Positions 29,272 to 38,477 of a stretch of 42,006 nucleotides of DNA are shown here, in pieces. Position 1 is the stretch's first letter, and each line of letters begins with the position of its first letter. The notes under the pieces were generated by a model. That model made no database searches. It worked only from the letters and a program-made list of their open reading frames with translations, and was not told the DNA's origin. Location: NCBI GenBank assembly GCA_002868925.1, contig PKTZ01000080.1, forward strand, positions 1-42,006, written 5' to 3'. Source of the stretch: Desulfuromonas sp. Its GTDB lineage: Bacteria; Desulfobacterota; Desulfuromonadia; Desulfuromonadales; UBA2294. Made by a program: the position numbers and the translations under genes.

Positions 29272-30656
29272 TGCGCCTCCCGTGGGCCGACAGCAGCGAC
29301 CGGAGCTTCGAGCCACGGCCGGTATCCGACCAGGTCGATCCGGTAACTCTCCGGGCCGAAGCCCTCGTAGGTGACCCACTCCTTGTCGAGCCGGTCGTAG
29401 AAGAGATCGAGGTTCTGGCCTTTTTCGGCCTGTTGCAGGGTCGATGTTTTGTCGTTCCACCAGTTGCCGCTGACATCGACGATATCGTTGAACGTCTCCG
29501 GCGCCCGATCGAGCATGGTGTTGCGGCTGTTGCGGGCCTGCGCCTCTTTCTGCATCAGCTTTTTCGAACCGGAGCGCTTCTCCCAGTCAGCGCTCTGGTA
29601 GATACCGAGCTCGACCGCCAGCCGGTTATCCGAGAAGTTGTTCTGCTTGACCCGTGGGTAAGACGAGTAGTCGCAATAGAGGGCGACCCCGCTCTTCTCG
29701 ATCCGGTTGTTTTCGATCACCGGGTTCGACTTGCGGTAGTTGTAGATGGCCGTTTCGTTGCCGCGGAACAGATTATACACCAGGCGGGGTGAACCGTACT
29801 GGTCGTTGCGTACCGCCATCTTGTTGTCGATGAAACTGTTATCCTCTATTGCCGGGTAGGCAAAGGCGTAGTTGACGATCGCTACTTCGTTCTTCTCGAA
29901 CCGGTTGCCCTTGATCATCGGCGTGTTCTTGGTCTGGTTACAGTAAAGGCCGATCCGGTTCTCTATAAAAATGTTATCGACGATCCGATCCTGGTAGGTC
30001 TGCAGTAGGCCGATCCCCTGTTCATTCCCTTCAAACCGGTTGCCGCGAATCTCGCCCCGGCTGTTGTGCGATGCCAGGATCGCGGTCTTGTGCTGCCCCT
30101 TGAACAGGTTGTCGCGGATCAGCGGCACCGATTTCATTTCGTTGTCGATCGCCATGTCGTTCTCTTCGAACCGGTTCCGCTCGATCAGCGGATTCGACTC
30201 GCGCAGCAGCTTGATCGCCGTCACCCACCCGGAAAAGTGAGCATCGGTCACCTCGAAATCGGTAGCGACACTGCTGAGCGCGGTTTCACCATTATGAAAG
30301 TGGGCATGCCGGATCACGCTCCCCTTTTCGGCCTCGATGAAGTGGATTCCCTGCCAGCCCTCGATCCCGGTCACGACAACCGGACTCTTAGCTCTCCCTT
30401 CAATCGCCAGAATACCGCTGATCGTAATCTTTGCCGAAGGCGAAGCTACCGTAATTTCAACCCCGGGCCGGACCAGAAGTCGGCTGCCACGTGGAATGTT
30501 CAGCGGCTGATCGAGCTGCACATTTTCCTGCCAGACGGTCTCACCGGCCGGCAGATTCTGTGCTACCGCCAGCCCTGCGCACAGGAATGTGAACAGGCAG
30601 GCGACCAGGAGAATACAGCTCGGGGCAATGCTATTTTGCAGACTGCGCTTCGACAT
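29268..30656 (-). CDS. Right-handed beta-helix (NosD-like) exported protein
   Basis: Signal peptide plus tandem NRFEENDMAIDNE, NRFEGNEQGIGLL, NRFEKNEVAIVNY, NSFIDNKMAVRND repeats; NWWNDKTST. Confidence 0.88.
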   Translation of the reverse strand: MSKRSLQNSIAPSCILLVACLFTFLCAGLAVAQNLPAGETVWQENVQLDQPLNIPRGSRLLVRPGVEITVASPSAKITISGILAIEGRAKSPVVVTGIEGWQGIHFIEAEKGSVIRHAHFHNGETALSSVATDFEVTDAHFSGWVTAIKLLRESNPLIERNRFEENDMAIDNEMKSVPLIRDNLFKGQHKTAILASHNSRGEIRGNRFEGNEQGIGLLQTYQDRIVDNIFIENRIGLYCNQTKNTPMIKGNRFEKNEVAIVNYAFAYPAIEDNSFIDNKMAVRNDQYGSPRLVYNLFRGNETAIYNYRKSNPVIENNRIEKSGVALYCDYSSYPRVKQNNFSDNRLAVELGIYQSADWEKRSGSKKLMQKEAQARNSRNTMLDRAPETFNDIVDVSGNWWNDKTSTLQQAEKGQNLDLFYDRLDKEWVTYEGFGPESYRIDLVGYRPWLEAPVAAVGPREAQ

Positions 30657-31674
30657 CTATCTCGATCTCCAAAACGTTTTTCTTATCGTCCAGTTTAACA
30701 GCATGATCGGAATTACCATCGAACTTGCCGTAAAGCTCGCCATCACCGGCCGGGCCACCGAAGCTCTCCCGGGCCAGCAGGTAGTAGGGACCGTTGCCGG
30801 GGAGTTTCAATTCGAACCGTCCGTCCAGGCCGGTGGGCGGTGAAAAAAAGTCGGGGGTGCCGGTCATCTCAGCTTCGAGGTAGGCGAAGACATGCAGGCC
30901 GGCGACCGGCTTGCCGTCGTGACCGGTCACGACCCCTTTGATCCCGCGGAAGGGAGCAGCCTCTCCCTCTTCGAGCATCGGCATCCGGGTAATCGTCTCG
31001 ATCTTGACTTCGGCTACCCTGTTTTTTTCCACCGTCACCGGGTTGCCGTAGTAGTAGTTGAAATAATCACCGATCTCGATCGGCCCGAACTGTCCTCCCT
31101 TGGCCCGCTTGCGGGCGAGCAGGTAGTATTCTCCCGGCGGCAACCGCAGGCGGAAATCCCCCTTGGCCACCGGCTGCACGAAATAACCCGGCCCCTTGAA
31201 CCCCTTGCTTGGATCCTTGTAGACGTAGAGGTAGGCTCGCTCCAGCGGCTCACCCTGGAAGCTGAGTTCGCCGCTGATACCGGAAGATGAAGCTTCAACC
31301 GGTGGCGCCTCCGTGGGGATCTTGATCAGGTTGAATCCGACCGTGGTCCGGTGGTCGGCGCTGACCCGGATCGGGCTGCCGCTGTAGTAGCAAAAATAAT
31401 TTCCCGGCTGCGGTTGCCCCTCGTAATCACGCGCAGTCAAGAAGTAGCTGCCGGGGGGAAGATCGAGGGAATAGGTCCCGTCGACCTTTGAGGGGGCTGC
31501 CACCGCGACATGCTTGCCGGCGGCGATATCGGCAATCTGGCGATAGGCGCGCACGGTAATTCCGGGAACCAGCTCGCCGCGCCAGGCGATCCGCCCCCGG
31601 ATGCCGCTTTCGGCGAAGGCCGCCGTTGTCGTGACCAACAACAGCGCGGTTATGATCAGAGCGACTCTTTTCAT
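30631..31674 (-). CDS. Carboxypeptidase-regulatory-like repeat protein, exported
   Basis: MKRVALIITALLLVTTTAAFAESGIRGRIAWRGELVPGITVRAYRQ; GVVTGHDGKPVAGLHVFAYLEAEMTGTPDFFSPPTGLDGRFELKL. Confidence 0.83.
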   Translation of the reverse strand: MKRVALIITALLLVTTTAAFAESGIRGRIAWRGELVPGITVRAYRQIADIAAGKHVAVAAPSKVDGTYSLDLPPGSYFLTARDYEGQPQPGNYFCYYSGSPIRVSADHRTTVGFNLIKIPTEAPPVEASSSGISGELSFQGEPLERAYLYVYKDPSKGFKGPGYFVQPVAKGDFRLRLPPGEYYLLARKRAKGGQFGPIEIGDYFNYYYGNPVTVEKNRVAEVKIETITRMPMLEEGEAAPFRGIKGVVTGHDGKPVAGLHVFAYLEAEMTGTPDFFSPPTGLDGRFELKLPGNGPYYLLARESFGGPAGDGELYGKFDGNSDHAVKLDDKKNVLEIEIDVEAQSAK

Positions 31675-32855
31675 TCTTTCTCTTTACCCTGCAAAGACGA
31701 TTGTTGCAGCCAAGGGCTGAAGATAACGGTATCGAGAGGATAGTCCTGCCCTTCTTCGACGAAGGTCGGACGGTCTCGCCCGTCATCGATAAAACCGGGG
31801 TTGCCGTCCGCACCGATCTTTTCCAGTTCGGCCGTACCGGCTTTGCCCCACCAGTTGTCACGGGCATCGACCGTGCCGTCCATGCTGCGCGGCGGCGGAA
31901 GCTCGGTTGACGACTTGTCGAGGCTGCCGAAGGCGGAGCGACTGCTCGTCGCCTGCCGGGTCGACGCCCCTTTCGTTTTCTCCCAGTTGCTCGACTGGAA
32001 TTCGAGGTAAAGCGCCTTGCCGTTATCGACAAAATCGTTGTGCCGGATCTCCGGATAGGAGGAGAAGGCGATCTCGATGCCGGTTTCATTGTTGGCCAGC
32101 AGGTTGTTCTCGATGACCGGGTCGGCCCGGCGATAGAGCGAGATACCGACTTCGTTGTTGCTGATATCGGAGCCGGTGATCCGCGGCCGGGCCGCCTTCT
32201 CGACCCTGAGGGCGACCTTGTTCTGGTCGAAGCAGTTATCGCGTAGCTCCGGATCGCTGCCCGAGTAGGCGACCATCAGGCCGGTGTCGTGCCGACTGAA
32301 AACATTGCCACTGAAGCGCCGCGGCGTCGAGCGGAAGATATAGGCGCCATAACGGCCGTTCTCTTCGAACTTGTTATTGAGCACCGCCGCCTTCACCCCG
32401 TCCTTGAGGAAGAGACCGACCTTGCGGTTCTGCTTGAAAACCGAGCCGGCGACCGTCGCATCACTCTTCTGGCGGAGCTCGATCCCGACGTCATTGCCGA
32501 CAAGAGTTAACTGCTCGAGCCGTGGCTCGCCGCCGATGACCTGGATGCCGATTTTGGCACCGGAGACTTCGCTCTCGGTCAGCAGGGTCGCAAGGGTGCA
32601 GCCTTTGAGCACGATCCCTTCCCATTTCTTTCCTTTGAAAACGGCACCGCGAGCCGACATCCGCCCGGCTACCTCGAGTCCGCCGGCGGTGAAGATTACG
32701 GTCGTGCCCGGTTTAACGACGAGTTCGGCGCCCGGTTCGACCCGGACCTTTTCGTCGATCCGCTTCTCACCCTCCCAGACAACCTTGCCGGTAAGCAGGA
32801 CAGCGCCGGAGACGGATGGAAGTAACAACAGGATGATGACAACCAACAAGCGCAT
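31671..32855 (-). CDS. Right-handed beta-helix exported protein
   Basis: Start MRLLVVIILLLLPSVSGAVLLTGKVVWEGEKRIDEKVRVEPGAELVVKPGTTVIF; NCFDQNKVALRVE, SDISNNEVGISLY, NLLANNETGIEIA repeats. Confidence 0.87.
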   Translation of the reverse strand: MRLLVVIILLLLPSVSGAVLLTGKVVWEGEKRIDEKVRVEPGAELVVKPGTTVIFTAGGLEVAGRMSARGAVFKGKKWEGIVLKGCTLATLLTESEVSGAKIGIQVIGGEPRLEQLTLVGNDVGIELRQKSDATVAGSVFKQNRKVGLFLKDGVKAAVLNNKFEENGRYGAYIFRSTPRRFSGNVFSRHDTGLMVAYSGSDPELRDNCFDQNKVALRVEKAARPRITGSDISNNEVGISLYRRADPVIENNLLANNETGIEIAFSSYPEIRHNDFVDNGKALYLEFQSSNWEKTKGASTRQATSSRSAFGSLDKSSTELPPPRSMDGTVDARDNWWGKAGTAELEKIGADGNPGFIDDGRDRPTFVEEGQDYPLDTVIFSPWLQQSSLQGKEKE

Positions 32856-33943
32856 TACCAGACCTCGCGCACGATAATATCGGCAAGATCTACCGCCTTG
32901 CCGGTTTCGATGGCGACGGAGTGATCGGCCGCGACATCGTAGGTACCGACCCACTCGCCCGGTTCCAGCGGCCCGCCGAAGGTGCTGCGGGCGCCGAGGA
33001 AATAGGTGCCGCCATCGGTCAGGTTGAGCCGGTACTGTCCGTCGTCGCCGGTCGGGGCCGAGATGAAGGTCGGCTTGCCGACCATGCGGCTGTCGAGGTA
33101 GGCAAAGACGTAGATACCGGAAATCGGTTCGCCGTCGCGGTTGACCACTTTGCCTTCGAAACGGGTCGTGGTCTTCTCGAACTTGCCGGCGGCCAGCCGT
33201 TTCTCCTTCTCGGTCGCATCGACCCGGGTCAGAGCCAGGTCGCCCAGTTCAACATACTGACCGGAGACCACCTCGACCGGATTCCCGGCAAAGCTGCCGT
33301 TGAGATCATCAGCTTCCGGTTCTCCCATCTGCTCGCCGTCGGCCCGCTTGCGCGCCGACAGGAAAAAACGGCCGGAAGGCAGTTCGATCCGGAAGTTGCC
33401 GGAGTCGTCGCTCTGTACCGCCTCGCCGTAGGAAGGGCCGATCAGCCCAGACTCCCTGGCCGTGTAGACGTAAACGAACCCTGAATCGACCGGCTGATCA
33501 GCATAGACCAGGCGGCCCTTGACTCCGGTTTGCGGTTCCGGAACCAGTCCGGCATCCCGTCCCATCTCGCGCAGCGGAAACGGCGCTACTGAAAGGAGGC
33601 TGTCCTTCACCTCGACCGGATTGGCCGGGCACTCGGCCATCAGCATCCGGGTCCGCCCGCCCTCGATGGTCTTCTTTTTGCCGATAATGAAATAACTGCC
33701 AGCAGGCAGGCTGATACGGTAATGCCCTTCACTGTCGGTCGAGGTCGTCGCGAACGGCAGGGTCGAACGATCCTTCTCCGCCTTGAGGTAGATTTCGACC
33801 GATGCCCCGGCCAGCGGCACATCCTCGAACTGAAGTTCGCCGCGCAGCCCGCTCTCGTCACTGCCGCGGCAGGAGAAGAGTAGTACCGTCAGCACAAAAA
33901 CCGATATAAAAATCGAGCAACGTCGCATCGATGTTCCGTCCAT
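32855..33943 (-). CDS. Carboxypeptidase-regulatory-like repeat lipoprotein
   Basis: FVLTVLLFSC lipobox-like; GKVVNRDGEPISGIYVFAYLDSRMVGKPTFISAPTGDDGQYRLNLTDGGTYFLGARSTFGG. Confidence 0.82.
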   Translation of the reverse strand: MDGTSMRRCSIFISVFVLTVLLFSCRGSDESGLRGELQFEDVPLAGASVEIYLKAEKDRSTLPFATTSTDSEGHYRISLPAGSYFIIGKKKTIEGGRTRMLMAECPANPVEVKDSLLSVAPFPLREMGRDAGLVPEPQTGVKGRLVYADQPVDSGFVYVYTARESGLIGPSYGEAVQSDDSGNFRIELPSGRFFLSARKRADGEQMGEPEADDLNGSFAGNPVEVVSGQYVELGDLALTRVDATEKEKRLAAGKFEKTTTRFEGKVVNRDGEPISGIYVFAYLDSRMVGKPTFISAPTGDDGQYRLNLTDGGTYFLGARSTFGGPLEPGEWVGTYDVAADHSVAIETGKAVDLADIIVREVW

Positions 33944-36384
33944 CAGTTAGCAGAAATCTGTCGTCGCGGCAGAACGACCACCAGCAGCGCCAGCAAGTAA
34001 ACCATTTCGCCGAGCAGCAGGGTTATGGTGAATCCAAAATTCATTGCCAGCACTACCGCGATCAGTGCTCCCCAGACGCTGGTGGCGCTGTTGATCCCCC
34101 AACTCCAGGGGATGCCGTCCGGCGTCCGGTGCAGCAATTTCATTCCGACCGGCAACGGCATGCCGAGCAGCATCCCGAGCGGCGCCAGCAACAGCACAGA
34201 GACCAGGCAGCGCGTCACCAACGATGCCGTCATCGCCAGGTCGAGGATATGCGGCAACCCGAAAATATAAAGATTAGAGAGCAAAACCAGTGCCAACAGA
34301 ATCCGCGGCAGAGCCCGCTGTTCACGGCCGGAAGAGAGCCGTCCGGAGAGCAGGCTACCGAGCCCCGAAAAGATCAGCAGGGCACAGAGAATAACCGCCA
34401 GGGCGTAGATCGGCTGACCGAGAATAAGGATAAAGCGGCGCAGCAGTCCGATCTCGATCAACATGAAGCCGAGCCCGAGGCAACTGAAGTAGACGATACG
34501 GTGCAAGGCACCCTCTTCCCGTAGCGCCTGACGGCGCCAGATCAACAGCGGCAGCAACAGGAAAACGGCGACCGCAACCGTGACCACGAGCAGCAGGTTG
34601 CGCAGGGTCAGAAGCGCCCGATCCTCGAAGGAACTCTTCTCAGGAAAAGAGAAAAGCTTAATAAAGTCAGACGGTTTGAGCATGTAGTAAAAAAATGGAC
34701 GATCATCGGTGGTGGCACTCAGATCGAACGGCAGGGAATTGTGAAACGCTTCGCTGCCGCCGGAAGCGATGAGGCGATTAAACAGACCATCGCCGCCCCG
34801 TTCATCCGGCAGGTAGACGACGCGGAAGCCCTTGCTGCGCGCTTCCCGGCGCAGGGTTTCGACCTGCTCGGGACTAAATGGTGAGCGCTTGAGCATAACG
34901 TTGGCCAGACCCCGTTCCTTGATCACCGCCAGGTGAGCACCGGGGTCGGCAGCCCCCTCTTCCTCGAGCAATGCCAGAGCCAGAGAGACTAGGCGCAGGG
35001 TTTCACGTTCAAAAATAAAGCGGGAGATCGTCAGAATTCCGTCTTGTGACAGATGATCCCAGTAGTCCCGGAACGCCTCGAGGGTGTAGAGGTTGTTCTC
35101 CGACAGGGTAAAGGCACCGGCGGCCGGAGCGGTCCGCCCGAAAACGGCCGAAGCCTGGATTACGTCAAAACTCTCGGGAGAGCGTCGGACATAGTTGCGT
35201 CCTTCGTCGATGGCGAGTTTCACCTTCGGTCGGCGATAGAGCTTACCGGTGAAGGCGGCGAACTGGTCATTGACCGCCTCGGCGATCAGCGAGTTCATCT
35301 CGACCGCCCGCACCTCGGAGGCGCCCATCGCCAGCGCCACCAGCACATCCTTGCCGCCACCCGGCCCGATCACCAGCGACTTGGCCAGGGGATGAAACAG
35401 GTATGGCAGGGCGATGACGTTGCTCCGGAAAAAGTCATCGTAGCGGCCATCGCCGTCCCGGAACATGGTCGTGTAACCGGTATCGTCGACGACCATACCG
35501 AGCTGCTCCGGGATCGGTCCACGGTAATTGCGCGACAGGCCCCAGGCCTGCCCCATCTCCTGGCTCTGCGAAGGATAGACCGCGACCCGGGAGAAAGAGT
35601 TCCAGCCGCTCCAGAGCAGGTTCGGCTCGTAACGCCCCCGCACGAAGCGGATCTCTGCAAAACCGGTCGTCACATTGCCGATGGCTGCCGCCAGCAACAA
35701 TAGCCCCGCCACCATGATAAACAGACGTCTCCCCGGCGCCGGAGCGGGTGGATAGAAGAACAGCGCGGCGCCGAGTCCGAACAGGGCGATCGCCAGGATG
35801 GCGGTAATCCCGCCGAGCAGGTGCAGCAGTACGATGATCAACAGACAACCGATACCGGCTCCGAGCAGATCCCAGAAATAGAGGCGGTTGATATCGGCCA
35901 GGTAACGACCGAGCAGCAGCGCCAGCACCAGTCCGCTGAAGAAGAACGGCAAGGCGGTCACCAGGTAGAGGGCAAACAGGGCGGGCAACATCGACAGCGC
36001 CATCCCCTGCTCGTAGAACCCCTGCTTGAACGGCTGGTAAAACGGCTGGTGGAAGAACGAAAGGACCTTGAATCCGATTAAAGGCTGCAATCGGAAGAGT
36101 ACGAAAATGGCAAAGAAGAGCGCCACCGAAAGAGCGAACAGGACGCTGCAGCTCCCCGCAATCTGCCGGGTCCGTTCCGGTGGGAACCAGCCGGGTCGAA
36201 GGTAGACCAGCAGGGCGGCGCAGCCCATCCCGAACAGGGCGAGCGAGATCGCCATCGACGCAAAGTGGTACCACATCAGGACCGAGAAAATCCTGGTCAG
36301 GGCGATCTCGTACATCAGGGTGGCGAGGCAGAGAAGGAAGATGCCTCCGAAAAGCCGGCCGTCGGGGCGATCAATCGAGGGCAT
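33943..36384 (-). CDS. Membrane-fused spermidine-synthase-like methyltransferase-fold protein
   Basis: N- and C-terminal multi-TM segments around SLVIGPGGGKDVLVALAMGASEVRAVEMNSLIAEAVND and ...LAIDEGRNYVRRSPESFDVIQASAVFG. Confidence 0.85.
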   Translation of the reverse strand: MPSIDRPDGRLFGGIFLLCLATLMYEIALTRIFSVLMWYHFASMAISLALFGMGCAALLVYLRPGWFPPERTRQIAGSCSVLFALSVALFFAIFVLFRLQPLIGFKVLSFFHQPFYQPFKQGFYEQGMALSMLPALFALYLVTALPFFFSGLVLALLLGRYLADINRLYFWDLLGAGIGCLLIIVLLHLLGGITAILAIALFGLGAALFFYPPAPAPGRRLFIMVAGLLLLAAAIGNVTTGFAEIRFVRGRYEPNLLWSGWNSFSRVAVYPSQSQEMGQAWGLSRNYRGPIPEQLGMVVDDTGYTTMFRDGDGRYDDFFRSNVIALPYLFHPLAKSLVIGPGGGKDVLVALAMGASEVRAVEMNSLIAEAVNDQFAAFTGKLYRRPKVKLAIDEGRNYVRRSPESFDVIQASAVFGRTAPAAGAFTLSENNLYTLEAFRDYWDHLSQDGILTISRFIFERETLRLVSLALALLEEEGAADPGAHLAVIKERGLANVMLKRSPFSPEQVETLRREARSKGFRVVYLPDERGGDGLFNRLIASGGSEAFHNSLPFDLSATTDDRPFFYYMLKPSDFIKLFSFPEKSSFEDRALLTLRNLLLVVTVAVAVFLLLPLLIWRRQALREEGALHRIVYFSCLGLGFMLIEIGLLRRFILILGQPIYALAVILCALLIFSGLGSLLSGRLSSGREQRALPRILLALVLLSNLYIFGLPHILDLAMTASLVTRCLVSVLLLAPLGMLLGMPLPVGMKLLHRTPDGIPWSWGINSATSVWGALIAVVLAMNFGFTITLLLGEMVYLLALLVVVLPRRQISAN

Positions 36385-38221
36385 GCGTTGCGCTCCCCGG
36401 CTTGACCAGTTTCAGGCCGTAGAGGTTGTGGTCACGGCTGCCGATGACAATTTGATCGGCATCGATCAACGGCGAACTCTGCACGGCGCCGTCGACCCGG
36501 AACTGGCTGACCACGGTGCCGCTCTGTTGACCGACCGCCGACAGGTTGCCGTCGTTGTCACCGAACAGGACCAGGCCGTCGGCAACGACCGGGGTCGAGT
36601 AGATCGGTCCGAAACCGGTCTGGCGCCAGGAGGTGCGGCCGTCTATTGCATCCAGTTTCCAGAGCGTTCCGGCGGCTGTCCCGACAAAAAGGGTGCCGTC
36701 GATATAAACCGCGCCCGCGTAGTAGGCAGATTCGTCGAGTTGCCGTTCCCAGCGCACGCTCCCGTCACGACTCAGACCGAAGACCGCACCGCTGCGCGTC
36801 AGCAGCACCGGACCGTGCGGAGTCACGGCCGGCGTAGAGAGCAGCGCATCACCGGTATCATACTGCCAGAGAAAGCGTCCCTCGAAATCGAGCGCGGTGA
36901 GGATACCGCCGCCGCTGGCGATATAGATCCGATCCCCATCGATGGCCGGAGCCGCCCTGAGCGGCAGCCCGGCATCGTATTGCCAGAGCCGCTGGCCGCT
37001 CGATGCGTCGAGGGCATAGAGGGTACCGTTCCAGGCCGGCAGCAACACCATGCCGGCGTTGACAACGATACCGCCCTGGCGGTGGTCGTCGGCCGGAGAC
37101 GGAGAAAAACTGAAGCGCCAGACATCGCTGCCGGTCGCCGGATCGATGGCGAACAGCTCACGCCCCCAGCTCTGCGCAAACAGGAGCTTGCCGTCGGTCG
37201 CCGGGGTCGCATCGATGACATCGCCGAGCGAGCGCGACCAGAGCTTCATGCCGGCCCGATCGAGGGCCGAGATCCGGCCGTCCCATGATGCGGCGATTAT
37301 CCTCTCGCCGACCGAGACCGGGTTCGCATCGATAAAACCGTCGGTAGCATAGCGCCAGGACTCTTCGAACCTCGCCACGATCCGTGGACCGGTCCGTTCC
37401 ACCCACTGCTCCGCCGGCTCGACGAACACTTCACCGATATGCGGATCGACCCGCCGGTCATGAATCCGGCCGCGGATCGCTTCCGGGTCGGCACTCCCCC
37501 ACCAGTTCGACTTGAGATAAACCTCACCACTGAAGAAATCACCGAGGCGGATATTGTCAATGTTGTCGTGAATGTTGTTATGGTGGATCGACGACTCGCG
37601 ATCGGTTTCGAAAAGGAAGATACCGGAGCCGTTATTGCGGATGATGTTGCGACTGACCTCGACGGTCGCGTTGCGGAAATTGATCGCCTTGCCCTGGTTC
37701 TGCTCGAACAGGTTGTTGCGGAAGATGAAGCTCGCTTCGCCCAGGCGACAGCCGTCGATGTTGTTACGGACGATGCTGTCCTCCATCAGCCCGCGGGTAA
37801 AATGGGCATGCAGGGTGTAGGCGGAGTCGCGGATCTCGCAATACCGGAAATGGACCTCTTTTGAGAAATCGACCCGGATTTCGAGCCAGTCTCCCGGCTT
37901 CGGCTCCAACTCGGCACTGCGAAACCGGATCGGCAGCTCGCGGGTCCCGGTCGCCTCCAATTCCCCTTCGATGACCAGGGTCCCGTCACCGAGCCCATCT
38001 TTGTCACGGTCATGCCGGATAAAAGAGATATCGCTGCCTGGCATGATGGTCAGGGTCGCTCCCTTGGCGACCTTGACCGAACCAGCGATGACGATCTCAC
38101 CTTCCCAGACGGTGTCGACCGCGATGTGGGCATCGCTCAACCGTAATGGTCGGCCGGCACCGAACGGGCTGCAACCGATCAACATTACTGTCATTATGGT
38201 AAAAAGAATAAAGCGGAACAT
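36371..38221 (-). CDS. Right-handed beta-helix fused to PQQ-like (BamB-like) beta-propeller, exported lipoprotein
   Basis: MFRFILFTIMTVMLIGCS lipobox; beta-helix repeats and NWWGSADPEAIRGRIHDRR, then AGMKLWSRSLGDVIDATPATDGKLLFAQSWGRELFAIDPATGSDVWRF propeller blades. Confidence 0.87.
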   Translation of the reverse strand: MFRFILFTIMTVMLIGCSPFGAGRPLRLSDAHIAVDTVWEGEIVIAGSVKVAKGATLTIMPGSDISFIRHDRDKDGLGDGTLVIEGELEATGTRELPIRFRSAELEPKPGDWLEIRVDFSKEVHFRYCEIRDSAYTLHAHFTRGLMEDSIVRNNIDGCRLGEASFIFRNNLFEQNQGKAINFRNATVEVSRNIIRNNGSGIFLFETDRESSIHHNNIHDNIDNIRLGDFFSGEVYLKSNWWGSADPEAIRGRIHDRRVDPHIGEVFVEPAEQWVERTGPRIVARFEESWRYATDGFIDANPVSVGERIIAASWDGRISALDRAGMKLWSRSLGDVIDATPATDGKLLFAQSWGRELFAIDPATGSDVWRFSFSPSPADDHRQGGIVVNAGMVLLPAWNGTLYALDASSGQRLWQYDAGLPLRAAPAIDGDRIYIASGGGILTALDFEGRFLWQYDTGDALLSTPAVTPHGPVLLTRSGAVFGLSRDGSVRWERQLDESAYYAGAVYIDGTLFVGTAAGTLWKLDAIDGRTSWRQTGFGPIYSTPVVADGLVLFGDNDGNLSAVGQQSGTVVSQFRVDGAVQSSPLIDADQIVIGSRDHNLYGLKLVKPGSATHALD

Positions 38222-38377
38222 GGCGGATTATCATAGCACGTTCCGTTCCAAGGACGAATCTTAAGAACAAGTTTCCGGGGATTGCCGAAAAGCCGATCAG
38301 GGGAGGCGAAAGCAACAGAAAAGTGCCGGGAAAATCCCGACCCTCTTACTGTCAATCCAATTGTGTCTTACTCGTTT

Positions 38378-38434
38378 TTAGCAGGGGTGAACGTTACCGC
38401 TGCCAACCACTTTCGGCTTCATGTACTTTTTCAT
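38378..38434 (-). CDS. Candidate 18-aa peptide MKKYMKPKVVGSGNVHPC
   Basis: AAAGGAG (plus 38441-38447) 6 nt before ATG; ORF ends TAA; not in the supplied ORF track because of length. Confidence 0.5.
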   Translation of the reverse strand: MKKYMKPKVVGSGNVHPC

Positions 38435-38477
38435 AACATGCTCCTTTGGTTATAACGCTAGAGAACTGTTCCTATGT

